Part shown: in pieces, positions 31,578 to 40,093 of the stretch
Layout of the letters: every line of letters begins with the position of its first letter
Numbering within the stretch: the stretch's first letter is position 1
DNA from: Stenotrophomonas maltophilia
GTDB lineage: Bacteria > Pseudomonadota > Gammaproteobacteria > Xanthomonadales > Xanthomonadaceae
Direction of reading: 5' to 3'
Assembly: GCF_002138415.1 (NCBI RefSeq)
Contig: NZ_CP015612.1
Coordinates: 1,404,001 to 1,468,000 of the forward strand
DNA: 64,000 nucleotides
Translations under genes and position numbers: made by a program
The notes under the pieces: model-generated
Told to the model about the DNA's origin: nothing
The model's database searches: none
The model's input: only the letters and a program-made list of their open reading frames with translations

Positions 31578-33386
31578 TCACTCGATCGGCTGGTCCAGCA
31601 TCAGCTGGCGTGCGAAACGCACCGGCGGCGCGCCGTAGGACAGCATCTGGTCGTGGTAGGCCTTGAGGTTGAACTTGTCGCCCAGCTTGTCCTGCATCGC
31701 CTTGCGGGTGTCGAAGTGTTCCTGCGCACCGACGAAGTAGGTCGGCAGCTGTGCCGAGGTCAGCTGCGCGCGCACCCACTTGCCCGAGGCTTCGCTTTCC
31801 TGCTGGAACGCGTCGTGGGTCATCAGGTGCATCGCCTTCTCGCGATCCCAGTTGTCCACGTGCACGCCCTGGTCGAGGATCGCGTTGGAGATCGTGCGCA
31901 GGTAGAACTTCAGCTGCACCAGGTGGAACAGCGGGTCATTGTTGAGGTAACCCTGCTCCTGCATCATGCGCTCGGTGTAGACCGCCCAGCCTTCGGCGAA
32001 CAGGCCCGAACGCAGCACCGCACGCAGGGTCGACGGGAACTTGGCCGAGTGCCAGCCTTCCAGGTAGTGGCCCGGGGTGCCTTCGTGGATGCTCAGCAGG
32101 TGGATCATGCGCGAGTTGTACTCACGCAGGAACGAGTCGACCTGCTTGTCGTTCCAGTCGTCCGGAATCGGCGACACGGCGTAGAAGGTCTTCAGGTTCT
32201 TGTCCAGCGGGCCCGGCGAATCGCAGTAGGCCACGGCCACGCCACGCTGGAATTCCGGCATCAGGATGATGTCCACCGGCGCGTCGGGCAGGGTCATCAG
32301 ATCGTGCTCGCGCACGAACGCGGTGGACTGCTCCAGCGCGGCCTTGGCGTCGTCGACCACCTTGTCGCGTGCCGGCTTGTCGGCGTAGGCCAGTTCCAGT
32401 GCCGCCTCGATCGCCTTCTGCTGCTGCTCGTCGGTCGGCTGCGCCGGCATTTCCGGCGCACCGGGCTTGTCCTTCAGCACGGTCTGCGCGATGCCGTACA
32501 TGTCTTCGCGCACGCGCTTGAGTTCGGCGCGTGCACGCTCACCGATCTCCTGGCGCGACAGCGAGGAGCTCAGCGCGAACTTCAGCTTCTGGTCGTACTT
32601 TTCCGCACCGATGCGGAAGTCGCCCTTGGCATTCGGCACCAGGGTCTTGTCCAGCCAGGTCTGCTGCTCGTCCACGGCCTTCTTCAGGCCCTCGATGGCC
32701 GCCTGCAGGCGCTGCTGGTCGGCCTGTGGCAGTTCACCGATGTGCGGGGTGATGAAGGTATCGACGATGCTGAGGATGCCCTTGTTCTGCTTGGCCACCG
32801 TCTCGGCATGGATCTTCGGCACGCGGGCCGGGTCCAGGTTCTCGCGGGCCTGAGCGAAGATCGCCGGCAGCTTTTCCATGCGTGCGGTGGCCGACTTCAG
32901 GCGCTCCGGTAGCGGCGCGAACTCGCGCGCCATCAGGCCGTAGATCGCGCTGCCAGCGATGCCGTTGTACAGCTGCGGGTCCCACTTGCCGGACTGCAGC
33001 ACTTCGGCGTTCCAGATTTCCGACTGCAGCTGGTTGCGCAGGATCGCCGCGTCCACCTGGTTCTCGCGGCCCAGCTTGGCCACCTCGATCTTGTCCAGCT
33101 CGCCCAGCAATGCCTTGTAGGCGGCCACGGTCTTCTGCTGGCCGGCGGCGCTCAGGTCGTCCAGCTCGCTGTCGTAGCGGTGGTCACCGATCTGGGTGGC
33201 GCTGACCGGCGAAAGCTGCATCCAGGTGTCCAGCGCGCGCTTGGACAGGTCGGCGAAGGCGGCATCGACCGCCGCGTCACCGGCCTGCTGGCTGGCGGCC
33301 GGGGTGGAACCGTTGGTCGGGGCGTCGGCCGGCTGGCAACCGGCCAGGGCGGCGACCAGGGCGAGGGCAAGGAGATGCGGGCGCAT
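31578..33386 (-). CDS. DUF885 family lipoprotein, probable metallopeptidase
   Basis: The protein is 602 residues. The signal MRPHLLALALVAALAGC ends in a lipobox, so it is probably anchored in the envelope. The DUF885 domain fills the rest, with the characteristic IHEGTPGHYLEGWHSAKF; the HEGxxGH pattern with later glutamates is the presumed zinc site of this M3/M32-like group. Substrates are likely peptides, but activity is inferred from the family only. It is convergent with agp and divergent from the GFA gene. Lysine/glutamine-rich helices elsewhere agree with an all-alpha peptidase. Confidence 0.8.
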   Translation of the reverse strand: MRPHLLALALVAALAGCQPADAPTNGSTPAASQQAGDAAVDAAFADLSKRALDTWMQLSPVSATQIGDHRYDSELDDLSAAGQQKTVAAYKALLGELDKIEVAKLGRENQVDAAILRNQLQSEIWNAEVLQSGKWDPQLYNGIAGSAIYGLMAREFAPLPERLKSATARMEKLPAIFAQARENLDPARVPKIHAETVAKQNKGILSIVDTFITPHIGELPQADQQRLQAAIEGLKKAVDEQQTWLDKTLVPNAKGDFRIGAEKYDQKLKFALSSSLSRQEIGERARAELKRVREDMYGIAQTVLKDKPGAPEMPAQPTDEQQQKAIEAALELAYADKPARDKVVDDAKAALEQSTAFVREHDLMTLPDAPVDIILMPEFQRGVAVAYCDSPGPLDKNLKTFYAVSPIPDDWNDKQVDSFLREYNSRMIHLLSIHEGTPGHYLEGWHSAKFPSTLRAVLRSGLFAEGWAVYTERMMQEQGYLNNDPLFHLVQLKFYLRTISNAILDQGVHVDNWDREKAMHLMTHDAFQQESEASGKWVRAQLTSAQLPTYFVGAQEHFDTRKAMQDKLGDKFNLKAYHDQMLSYGAPPVRFARQLMLDQPIE

Positions 33387-33498
33387 CGGCGTTCCTGTAC
33401 AGGGTCAAACCCCGAGCATAGGCCCCCGGGGCTGCTTTGTCCCCGTGCCATAGGATTACCATGGGCGCAGACAGGGACTCTCCAGCGGAGCGCAGGAC

Positions 33499-33855
33499 AT
33501 GGAATACCAGGGAAGCTGCCATTGCGGCAGGATCGCATTCACCGTACAGGCCGAGACGCCGATCAGCGATGTCATCGACTGCAACTGCTCGATGTGCCGC
33601 CGCCGCGGCAGCCTGCTGTGGTTCGCCCCGCGCGAGGCGTTCCAGCTGACCACCGATCCGGCGGAGGTGGCCACCTATCATTTCAACAAGGCGCATATCG
33701 ATCATCACCACTGCCGCGAGTGTGGCGTCGCGCCCTACAGTGAAGCGGTGGACCCGCGCACCGGCACGCCGATGGTGGCGGTGAACGTGCGCTGCATACC
33801 GCAGGTGGATCTGGCCACATTGGCCGTCATGTCCTACGACGGAGCGGCACTGTGA
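33499..33855 (+). CDS. GFA family zinc-binding protein
   Basis: This 118-residue protein shows the cysteine pattern of glutathione-dependent formaldehyde-activating (Gfa/CENP-V) proteins: GSCHCGRIAF (Cys7, Cys9), DCNCSMCRRRG and HCRECGVAPYS. These bind two zinc ions. True formaldehyde activation is doubtful for most members, so only the family is named. The stop overlaps the GTG start of the DUF4349 gene by 4 bp (GTGA), so the two are co-translated. Confidence 0.87.
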   Translation: MEYQGSCHCGRIAFTVQAETPISDVIDCNCSMCRRRGSLLWFAPREAFQLTTDPAEVATYHFNKAHIDHHHCRECGVAPYSEAVDPRTGTPMVAVNVRCIPQVDLATLAVMSYDGAAL

Positions 33856-34667
33856 GGCCGCTGCACGCGTGGACGCGTGTAGTGGCAATGCCGGTGCTGC
33901 TGGTTGCATTGGCAGCCTGTGCCAAACACGGCGATGCGGCGGCCGATGCAGGCGCCACTGCCGCCGAAGCAGCCGTTGCTTCACCGGAAGGCGCATTCCT
34001 CGCCTACGAACACGATGTGCAGGTGCAGCTGGAAGCGGCGCAGATCGCACCGCGCATCCAGCAGGTGGCGCAGGCCTGCCAGAGCGCGAAGTTCGGTGAC
34101 TGCGCGGTGCTGCAGGTCGATCAGCGCAGTGGCGAGCAGCCCAGCGGCGAGGTCAAGGTACGCATCGCGCCGAAGGGCGCCGAGCCGTTGATCGCGATGG
34201 CCGGTGAAGGTGGCAAACTGCAGTCGCGCAACACGCGTGCCGAGGACCTTGCGCAGGCCGTGGCCGACACCGCGCTGACCAAGGCGCGGCTGGAGAAGGA
34301 ACACGCGCGGCTGTTGTCCTACCAGGACCGCAAGGACCTGAAGATCGAAGACCTGATGGCGATCACCACGCGGCTGTCGGAGATCGAAGCGGGCGTCGAG
34401 CAGGCCAACAAGGATGCCGCGCAGCAGCGCCGTCGCATCGATACCCAGCTGGTGACGATCCACTTCGACACCACCTCGGGCCAGCGCAGTCGCAGCGAGA
34501 TCGGTGAGGCGCTGAGCGAATCGGGCAGCATCCTCAGCACCAGTATTGCGTTCCTGATCCGCGCCGCGGCCGCGCTGCTGCCGGTGGCGGTGCTCGCCCT
34601 GATCGTGGCCTGGGGTGTGCGGGCGTGGTGGCGTCGCCGCCGCCGCACGCTGCCGCCCAGCCTCTGA
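33852..34667 (+). CDS. DUF4349 membrane-anchored lipoprotein
   Basis: The protein is 271 residues from a GTG start that overlaps the GFA stop. The N-terminal signal ends VALAACAKHG, so lipidation is likely. DUF4349 covers about 50-250: an extracytoplasmic domain with a long coiled coil (about 135-200, ARLEKEHARLLSYQDRKDLK, then MAITTRLSEIEAGVEQANKD), then VTIHFDTTSG, and a C-terminal membrane helix (about 230-258) with a basic tail. Family members resemble anti-sigma or periplasmic adaptor proteins but have no proven role. Two attachments (lipid and helix) would make it a bitopic envelope protein. Confidence 0.8.
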   Translation: MRPLHAWTRVVAMPVLLVALAACAKHGDAAADAGATAAEAAVASPEGAFLAYEHDVQVQLEAAQIAPRIQQVAQACQSAKFGDCAVLQVDQRSGEQPSGEVKVRIAPKGAEPLIAMAGEGGKLQSRNTRAEDLAQAVADTALTKARLEKEHARLLSYQDRKDLKIEDLMAITTRLSEIEAGVEQANKDAAQQRRRIDTQLVTIHFDTTSGQRSRSEIGEALSESGSILSTSIAFLIRAAAALLPVAVLALIVAWGVRAWWRRRRRTLPPSL

Positions 34668-34676
34668 GGTGAAGGT

Positions 34677-34701
34677 TGATGCCGGCAACCCGCCGGCATC
34701 A
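34677..34701. terminator. Hairpin between convergent genes, overlapping a stop codon
   Basis: TGATGCCGGC-AACCC-GCCGGCATCA is perfect over 10 bp. It lies 9 bp after the DUF4349 stop, and its last three bases are the stop of the minus-strand 97-residue gene. There is no T-run, so it may act mainly by slowing polymerase or stabilising mRNA. Confidence 0.5.
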
Positions 34702-34992
34702 GCCCTCGTCGGTCTCGTACTCGACGAACACGTCCAGCTCCAGTGCCAGTTCCTGCACGGCATCGCGCACCTTCTGCGCGGTGCTTTCATTGCCGACTTC
34801 CACTTCCAGCTCGTGGATGCCCGGGCCGATGTCATCGGACAGCCCGGCCGAACTGGAATCGTCGTCGTCCATGTGCGGCATCAGGTCGTCGGTTTCCTCG
34901 ACATGTTCGATGCCGTCCAGGCCGAGCAGCAGGTCGCTGATGGCACGGGCGTCGTCTTCAGTTCCGGTGATGCGCAGTCGCAGCATGGCCAT
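34699..34992 (-). CDS. Small acidic protein, unrecognised
   Basis: This 97-residue protein is very acidic (a run MDDDDSSS in the middle) with no signal peptide. A beta-alpha-beta start (MLRLRITGTEDDARAISDLL, then GLDGIEHVEETDD) and the closing HELEVEVGNESTAQKVRDAV suggest a ferredoxin-like or ACT-like fold with an acidic insertion. I do not recognise the family. A start at the third codon (MLRLRITG) is equally possible. It lies between the DUF4349 and LysR genes, same strand as lysR and 68 bp downstream of it, so co-transcription is possible. Confidence 0.65.
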   Translation of the reverse strand: MAMLRLRITGTEDDARAISDLLLGLDGIEHVEETDDLMPHMDDDDSSSAGLSDDIGPGIHELEVEVGNESTAQKVRDAVQELALELDVFVEYETDEG

Positions 34993-35060
34993 GGCGTCGA
35001 TACGGTGTGGGGTTGCCTGCAGCCTAGCCAGCGTGAAGCAAAGAACGGGTGAGGGCGCAG

Positions 35061-36005
35061 TCAGGCGCGTGTGGCCGGGCGCCCGAGCAGGCCTTCCGGC
35101 AATGCCGGAATCGGCGTGCGTTCGTCCTGCGCCTGTTCCAGCAACCAGTCGATGAACAGGCGCGCGGCGTGGCTCGGCGGTTGCCCTTCGGCGTGCACCA
35201 CGTGATACGCATAGCGCGCTTTCAGTGCCGGGCCGGGCAGGCGTACCACTTCGTAGCGCTGCAGGTAGGGCTGCGCGATGTGGGTACGTGCCAGCACCGC
35301 GCCCATGCCGTACACCGCGGCACGCATCGCATCGGTACTGTCGGCGAAGGTATGCATCGGCGGCAGTGGCGAGGGTGGGCGCACGCCGGCATGGCGGAAC
35401 CAGTCACGCCAGCCCTGCGGCGACAGATCGGTCAGCAGCGGCAGGTCGGCGATGCGCGCCGGATCGACCAGCGTTTCAACCCCGGCCAGCGCCGGCGAGG
35501 CCACCGGGAACAGGTAGTCATCCATCAGGTGCTGTGCACGCAGGCCCGGCCACTGGCCCAGGCCATAGCGGATGCCGACTTCCGGGCCGTTGTCGTCGTA
35601 GCGATCCAGCCCGCTGCCCGTGTGCAGTTCGATGCGGATGTGCGGATGGGCCTGGGTGAAGCGTGGCAGCCGTGGCAGCAGCCAGCAGTAGGACAGCGAG
35701 CGCAGCGTGGTGATCCGCAGCGGCACGCTGTCGGCATCCGGCTGCAGGTGATGGGCGACGGCCGCGACATCGGAGAAGGCGGCGCTGGCGGCGTCGGCCA
35801 GCTGCCGGCCCTCGGCAGTCAGGCGCACGCCGCGGGCGTGGCGCAGGAACAGCCGGGTTTCCAGCACCTCCTCCAGCCGGCGCACATGGTGGCTGACCGC
35901 GCTGGCGGTCAGGTGCAGCTCCTGGGCGGCCTGGGCGAAGTTCTGGTGGCGCGCGGCGACCGCGAACACGGCCAGTGCGGGGAGCAGGGAAGGGCGTAGC
36001 TGCAT
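35061..36005 (-). CDS. LysR-family regulator (GcvA-like)
   Basis: The protein is 314 residues. The N-terminal winged helix-turn-helix (about 5-62) reads LPALAVFAVAARHQNFAQAA, then LHLTASAVSHHVRRLEEVLE, which matches the GcvA/AmpR subgroup. The C-terminal effector domain (about 90-300) has LRITTLRSLSYCWLLPRLPR and TDLSPQGWRDWF. It is divergent from an EamA transporter gene; such pairs are usually regulator and target. MQLRPSLLPALAVF is preferred over a methionine four codons upstream as it fits the family length. Confidence 0.88.
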   Translation of the reverse strand: MQLRPSLLPALAVFAVAARHQNFAQAAQELHLTASAVSHHVRRLEEVLETRLFLRHARGVRLTAEGRQLADAASAAFSDVAAVAHHLQPDADSVPLRITTLRSLSYCWLLPRLPRFTQAHPHIRIELHTGSGLDRYDDNGPEVGIRYGLGQWPGLRAQHLMDDYLFPVASPALAGVETLVDPARIADLPLLTDLSPQGWRDWFRHAGVRPPSPLPPMHTFADSTDAMRAAVYGMGAVLARTHIAQPYLQRYEVVRLPGPALKARYAYHVVHAEGQPPSHAARLFIDWLLEQAQDERTPIPALPEGLLGRPATRA

Positions 36006-36014
36006 GTCGAGCCT

Positions 36015-36027
36015 CAAACCATATTTG
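36015..36027. promoter_or_regulatory. Candidate LysR site in the lysR-DMT divergent gap
   Basis: CAAACCATATTTG has 4-bp arms around CCATA. It is the only AT-rich symmetric stretch in the 115-bp divergent region. It is close to the lysR start codon, as expected for autoregulation. The evidence is weak. Confidence 0.3.
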
Positions 36028-36120
36028 TGGCTGGCAGCGATACTACGCGCTTGTGCGGCGGGCGTCTGCGCTCGATCCTATCGGCCTTGGCGAGGAACAG
36101 ACGATGGACGGAGGCAGGGC

Positions 36121-36993
36121 ATGAATGCGGTCCCACAGGCGGCCGAGCGCGACTGGCGCACGCCGCTGGAATTGACCCTGCTGGGCGCCATCTGGGGCTG
36201 CTCGTTCCTGTTCATGCGGGTGGCGGTGCCGTCGTTCGGCCCGTTTGCCCTGGTCGAGGTACGGCTGGTGCTGGGCGCGCTGGTGCTGCTGCCGTTCCTG
36301 TGGCGCGCCCGCGCACAGTTCCCGCTGCGGCGCTGGCTGTGGCTGGCACCGATCGGCCTGATCAATTCCGCGTTGCCGTTCGTGCTGTTCGCCTATGCGG
36401 CGGAGCGGGCTCCTGCGGCCATCGGCGCGATCTGCAATGCGATGACCGTGCTGTTCGCTGCACTGATCGCGTTCCTGTTCTTCGGCGAGAAGATCGGCAT
36501 GCGCCGTGCTGGCGCACTGCTGGTCGGATTTGCCGGCGTGGTGGTGCTGGCCACGGCCAAGGTGTCCGGGCTGAGCATCGGCACCGCGGTGCTGGCGGGT
36601 GCAGCGGCCTCGCTGCTGTACGGCCTGGGCGTGAACCTGGTGAAGCGGCATATGACCGGCCTGCCGTCGGCGGCGGCGGCGGCAGCCACGCTGTCGTGCG
36701 CCTCGCTGTGGATGCTGCCGATGGCGGTGACGCACTGGCCGCAGGCGTCGATTCCGCTCAAAGCGTGGGGCGCGGCGATCGCGCTGGGCGTGGCCTGCAC
36801 CGGCCTGGCGTTCCTGATGTTCTATCGCCTGATCGGCCGCATCGGACCGTCGCGTGCATCGACCGTGACCTACCTGATTCCGTTGTTTGGTGCGGCCTTC
36901 GCGTGGTTGTTCCTGGGTGAGCCGGTGACGCTGCAGATGCTGATTGCGGGTGCGTTGATTCTGGGTAGCGTGGCGGTGAGTCAGAAGGGCTGA
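36121..36993 (+). CDS. EamA-type DMT transporter, divergent from lysR
   Basis: The protein is 290 residues with ten hydrophobic helices in two EamA repeats; LLGAIWGCSFLFMRVAVPSF begins the first, and FGAAFAWLFLGEPVTLQMLI ends the second. It probably exports small metabolites. The ATG at 36121 is the only one that leaves a short hydrophilic head before the first helix; the ORF upstream is open but has no helix. It shares a promoter region with a GcvA-like LysR regulator, its likely controller. Confidence 0.87.
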   Translation: MNAVPQAAERDWRTPLELTLLGAIWGCSFLFMRVAVPSFGPFALVEVRLVLGALVLLPFLWRARAQFPLRRWLWLAPIGLINSALPFVLFAYAAERAPAAIGAICNAMTVLFAALIAFLFFGEKIGMRRAGALLVGFAGVVVLATAKVSGLSIGTAVLAGAAASLLYGLGVNLVKRHMTGLPSAAAAAATLSCASLWMLPMAVTHWPQASIPLKAWGAAIALGVACTGLAFLMFYRLIGRIGPSRASTVTYLIPLFGAAFAWLFLGEPVTLQMLIAGALILGSVAVSQKG

Positions 36994-37009
36994 GCGCGCC
37001 GACGCACTG

Positions 37010-37032
37010 GTAGTGCCGGGCGCTGCCCGGCA
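37010..37032. repeat. GTAG-type REP (SMAG-like)
   Basis: GTAGTGCCGGGC-GCT-GCCCGGCA. It lies just upstream of the structured repeat copy at 37059. Confidence 0.8.
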
Positions 37033-37058
37033 GCTCTTTTCCACGCCTGCGGAGAGGT

Positions 37059-37250
37059 GTCACTTTCTTTGCGCGTGCAAAGAAAGTAACCAAAGAAACA
37101 CGCCGCCAGGCCGCGAGCCGGTGCTGCGCACCGGTGCCCTGCGCTCCTCGGCCCGTCGAGGGACGGCGCGGGAACTCGCTGCGCTCAGACACCCGCGCCT
37201 CTTCGCCCTCGCCAGACCTGCGGTGCTCGGCTCGCTCAAGGCGGACCCAA
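37059..37250 (+). repeat. Structured repeat of about 190 bp, copy 1
   Basis: It begins with the hairpin ACTTTCTTTGC-GCGT-GCAAAGAAAGT (37062-37087) and AACCAAAGAAA. Next comes CCGGTG-CT-GCGCACCGG. A two-part stem follows: outer CGAGGG/CCCTCG and inner GGCGCGGG (37165-37172) / CCCGCGCC (37192-37199), closing a loop AACTCGCTGCGCTCAGA plus two bases. GCTCGGCTCGCTCAAGGCGG then ACCC closes the unit. Copies 2 and 3 are at 37330-37520 (inverted) and 42709-42895. Short frames here are not convincing genes. Confidence 0.85.
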
Positions 37251-37329
37251 CGTCCAAAGCCGTCGCATCATTCGCCGCGCAGGGTCCGGCGCTGTCGTTG
37301 CCCGCGCTCGCGGCTGTGGCCTTTGATCT

Positions 37330-37520
37330 GGGTCCGCCTTGAGCGAGCCGAGCATCGCAGGGGAATCAGGGGCGAAGAGGTGCCGATGTCTGAGCGCAGC
37401 GAGTTCGGCACCGTCCCCTGATTCACCGAGAAGCGCAGGGTACCGGTGCGCAGCACCGGCTCGCGACCGGCGGAACGTTTCTTTTGGTTACTTTTCTTTG
37501 CGTACAAAGAAAAGTAACGC
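37330..37520 (-). repeat. Structured repeat of about 190 bp, copy 2 (inverted)
   Basis: Read on the minus strand it has the hairpin GTTACTTTTCTTTG-TACG-CAAAGAAAAGTAAC (14 bp perfect, 37487-37518). It then has the CCGGTGC/GCACCGG stem, outer stem GAATCAGGGG/CCCCTGATTC, and inner stem GGTGCCG/CGGCACC around the same conserved loop. It is tail-to-tail with copy 1, 79 bp apart. The 573-bp gap 36994-37566 consists of one REP and these two copies. Confidence 0.85.
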
Positions 37521-37566
37521 CCATGAACGGTGAAGCACCTTCAGCACGCGTAACGTGCGGAAACCA

Positions 37567-38469
37567 TCACCGCACCGGCACCGGAATATTGCAGAGATCG
37601 ATATGCCCCGCCGGGCGCTTGTAGAAATCATCCACGCGATTGCGACGCGCCTCCACCGTATCGGCGAAGGTCTTCGAGTCGGTACGCAGTACCTGGATCG
37701 GAGTGCGCTCGGCCACCGGCACATCGCTGGCGCGGCGGATCGACACGATCGGCGTGCGCAGCTTCGGGTCGGTGTAGAAGCCCATCGGCGCCGGGCCGCG
37801 CGGGGTTGCACTGAGCAGTTCCATGCCCTTCAACACGCGACCGACCAGGGTGATGTTGCGGTCCAGCTGGCGCGGCGACTGACCGGTCACCACGTACAGT
37901 TCGGCGCCGATGCTGCTGTCTTCCTCGTTGCTGCGGCCGGCGCCGAGCATGCCGTAGCAGTGCGCCAGCCAAGCCTTGCCGGCCTGCGGGTCCTGGCCGA
38001 CCGGGAAGCCGTCGACGAATCCGGTCTGCGCGGCCCAGCTATCGCGATCCGGCAGCACGCTCACCTTCAGTCCGGTGCTGGCGCGTTCGAATTCGGCCGG
38101 CAGCTTGCGTTCGGCGCTACCGAACGGCTTGGCCTTGGCGGCGTCATCGGCGTCGGCATCGCCGAACTGCACCACGAAGTTGTCCTGCGAGCGGTAGATG
38201 CTGGTGCCGTCCCAGAAGTGCTCGTGGGCGAAGGTCTGGATGTTGGCGACATGGCGCGGAGCGAACTGCGGTGCCAACTCGATGATCACCCGTCCGGCCG
38301 GCAGGTCCATGTACAGCAGGTTGGCCGGGTCCGGGGTGCGCCAGTCGCTGGCCGCTGACGCATCGAGGATCTGCTGCGGGCTGCGGTAGGGCGTGGCGGC
38401 ACTGGCCAGGGCGGGCAGCAGGCAGGCGAGGGCGAGGGCGGTCAGGGCAAGGCGACGAAGGTGCGGCAT
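37567..38469 (-). CDS. Periplasmic cyclophilin-type peptidyl-prolyl isomerase
   Basis: The protein is 300 residues with a signal peptide (about 1-24, ending ASA). The cyclophilin domain starts with [20 protein letters not shown] and contains [33 protein letters not shown] and [20 protein letters not shown], matching the family core of catalytic and binding residues. An insertion of about 60 residues between QFGD and the second half makes it longer than the usual secreted PpiA. It catalyses proline isomerisation during envelope protein folding. Confidence 0.88.
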   Translation of the reverse strand: MPHLRRLALTALALACLLPALASAATPYRSPQQILDASAASDWRTPDPANLLYMDLPAGRVIIELAPQFAPRHVANIQTFAHEHFWDGTSIYRSQDNFVVQFGDADADDAAKAKPFGSAERKLPAEFERASTGLKVSVLPDRDSWAAQTGFVDGFPVGQDPQAGKAWLAHCYGMLGAGRSNEEDSSIGAELYVVTGQSPRQLDRNITLVGRVLKGMELLSATPRGPAPMGFYTDPKLRTPIVSIRRASDVPVAERTPIQVLRTDSKTFADTVEARRNRVDDFYKRPAGHIDLCNIPVPVR

Positions 38470-38569
38470 GGGAACCCCGGAACATGAACGAGGCTTCGAT
38501 TCTGCGCGAGCGGTCCGGCCACGCCAACCGGCACGATGACTAACGACACATTCGCTATACCGAACTTCG

Positions 38570-38594
38570 CACTACTGTGGACTTCAACGTAGTG
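38570..38594. promoter_or_regulatory. Inverted repeat before padR (CACTAC-N13-GTAGTG)
   Basis: Perfect 6-bp arms with a 13-base spacer end 11 bp before the padR start codon. PadR repressors often bind such symmetric sites over their own promoter; binding here is inferred. The right arm also resembles the GTAG of REPs, which is an alternative. Confidence 0.4.
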
Positions 38595-38605
38595 GAGGGC
38601 CGGTC

Positions 38606-38971
38606 ATGTCCGAGGACGATGTCCAGCTGAAGAAGTTCCAGAAGGAGCTCAGCGCCGGAACCGTGTCGCTGGCCCTGTTGGCGGTGCTGGCCCGGGCCGG
38701 CGAGCCGCTGTACGGCTACCTGATCGCCAAGGAGCTGGAGCGGGTGGGCGAGGGCGTGCTGAGCGGCAAGCAGAGCGCGCTGTACCCGGTACTGCGCAAC
38801 CTGGAGGGCGCCGGCCTGCTGGAAAGCCATGTGGAGCCGTCCAGCAGCGGGCCGCCGCGGCGCTATTACCGCATCAATGAACGTGGCCGTGACGCGCTGG
38901 CGCAGTGGCGCCAGGCCTGGCAGGCCACCCGCGATTCCGTCGATTCCGTGTTGGAGGGGGTACCGCAATGA
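38606..38971 (+). CDS. PadR-family transcriptional regulator
   Basis: This 121-residue protein is one winged helix domain with the PadR pattern: KELSAGTVSLALLAVLARAG, then EPLYGYLIAKELERVGEGVL, SALYPVLRNLEGAGLLESHV and RRYYRINERGRDAL, followed by a short C-terminal dimer helix. GTGGAGGGCC provides the ribosome binding site. The stop overlaps the ATG of the HAAS gene by 4 bp, forming the common PadR plus DUF1700/HAAS pair in which the regulator controls a membrane partner. Confidence 0.92.
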   Translation: MSEDDVQLKKFQKELSAGTVSLALLAVLARAGEPLYGYLIAKELERVGEGVLSGKQSALYPVLRNLEGAGLLESHVEPSSSGPPRRYYRINERGRDALAQWRQAWQATRDSVDSVLEGVPQ

Positions 38972-39957
38972 ACGACCCGAGCCTGGCAGGCCGAGCTCTG
39001 CCGACCACCATTCCGCAGTACCTGGCGCAGCTGCGCGCGGCGCTGGAAGGCGCCGACCCGGCGATGGTGCAGGACGCGTTGTACGACGCCGAGGAGTACC
39101 TGCGTTCGGAGTTGGCCGCGCAGCCCGGCCGCAGCGAGGCCGAGGTGATCGCCGACGTCGCCGGCAGCTATGGCGCGCCGGACGAAGTGGCCGAGATCTA
39201 CCGCGAGACCGAAGTGACGGTGAACCGCGCGCTGCGTACGCCGCGCGCGGATACCGCGCCGGTGCTGCGTGCTGCGGCGGAAGCCAGTGGCGTCGAGCCG
39301 GCCGCACCGCCGCCGGTGCCGGTGCAGCGCTCGCTGCTGACGCGCTTCTTCGGTGTGGTGACCGATCCACATACCTACGGCGCGCTGTTCTACATGCTGC
39401 TGTCGCTGGCCACCGGCATCTTCTTCTTCACCTGGGTGGTGACTGGCCTGTCGCTGTCGCTGGGCCTGCTGATCCTGATCATCGGCATCCCGCTGACCGT
39501 GCTGTTCTTCGGTTCGGTGCGCGGGCTGGCGCTGCTGGAAGGGCGCCTGGTGGAAGCGCTGCTGGGCGAGCGCATGCCACGTCGTCCGCGTTACACCGAC
39601 CGCAGCCGCACCTGGCTGCAGCGCATCGGCGACATGTTCACCGATGGCCGCACCTGGCTGACGCTGCTGTACTTCGTGCTGATGCTGCCGCTGGGCGTGA
39701 TCTACTTCACCATCGCGGTGACGCTGCTGTCGCTGTCGCTGAGCCTGATCTGGGCGCCGGTCGCGGCGATCTTCAGCGGCGACATTCCGGGCGTCTACGT
39801 CGACGGCGTGAACGTGCTGCCGATGGCGGCCTCGCCGCTGGTGGCGATCGTGGTTGCCGCCGTGGGCGCGCTGCTGCTGCTGCTGACGATGCACCTGGCA
39901 CGCGGCATCGGCAAACTGCACGGGCTGATCGCCAAGAACCTGCTGGTGCGGCTGTAA
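38968..39957 (+). CDS. HAAS/DUF1700-type membrane protein, partner of PadR
   Basis: The protein is 329 residues. An N-terminal helical HAAS domain (about 12-85, IPQYLAQLRAALEGADPAMV, then DVAGSYGAPDEVAEIYRETE) precedes a proline-rich linker and about four to six hydrophobic helices in two repeats (140-200 and 230-320); FYMLLSLATGIFFFTWVVTG and YFVLMLPLGVIYFTIAVTLL are parallel halves. Such proteins are called sensor-domain or permease-like. The overlap with padR (ATGA) and the shared promoter argue for joint function, perhaps in envelope stress. Confidence 0.8.
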   Translation: MNDPSLAGRALPTTIPQYLAQLRAALEGADPAMVQDALYDAEEYLRSELAAQPGRSEAEVIADVAGSYGAPDEVAEIYRETEVTVNRALRTPRADTAPVLRAAAEASGVEPAAPPPVPVQRSLLTRFFGVVTDPHTYGALFYMLLSLATGIFFFTWVVTGLSLSLGLLILIIGIPLTVLFFGSVRGLALLEGRLVEALLGERMPRRPRYTDRSRTWLQRIGDMFTDGRTWLTLLYFVLMLPLGVIYFTIAVTLLSLSLSLIWAPVAAIFSGDIPGVYVDGVNVLPMAASPLVAIVVAAVGALLLLLTMHLARGIGKLHGLIAKNLLVRL

Positions 39958-39975
39958 GCGGGAATCCACGCTTCG

Positions 39976-40079
39976 GTAGGTGCCAACCTTGGTTGGCACA
40001 ATCCATCAGGTACCGGGATTCATGGTAGAGCGCCAACCAAGGTTGGCATCTACCAGGGCGTACCGACCAAGGTCGGTAC
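39976..40079. repeat. Cluster of three REP-like palindromes
   Basis: The three units are GTAGGTGCCAACCTTGGTTG (39976-39999 in full), the inverted GCCAACCAAGGTTGGC flanked by GGTAGA/TCTACC (40024-40054), and GTACCGACCAAGGTCGGTAC (40060-40079). They fill the gap between the convergent HAAS and PHA depolymerase genes. Confidence 0.8.
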
Positions 40080-40093
40080 CCACCAGGGCCGAG

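Noticed and set aside
37013..37533. Several short ORFs inside the structured repeats (also 42707-43300)
   Set aside because: They read different frames and strands of the repeat copies and are not conserved as proteins between copies; base changes follow stem pairing rather than codon positions.
39976..40085. CRISPR array
   Set aside because: The three repeats are palindromic REPs that differ from each other and alternate in orientation, with no regular spacers and no cas genes.
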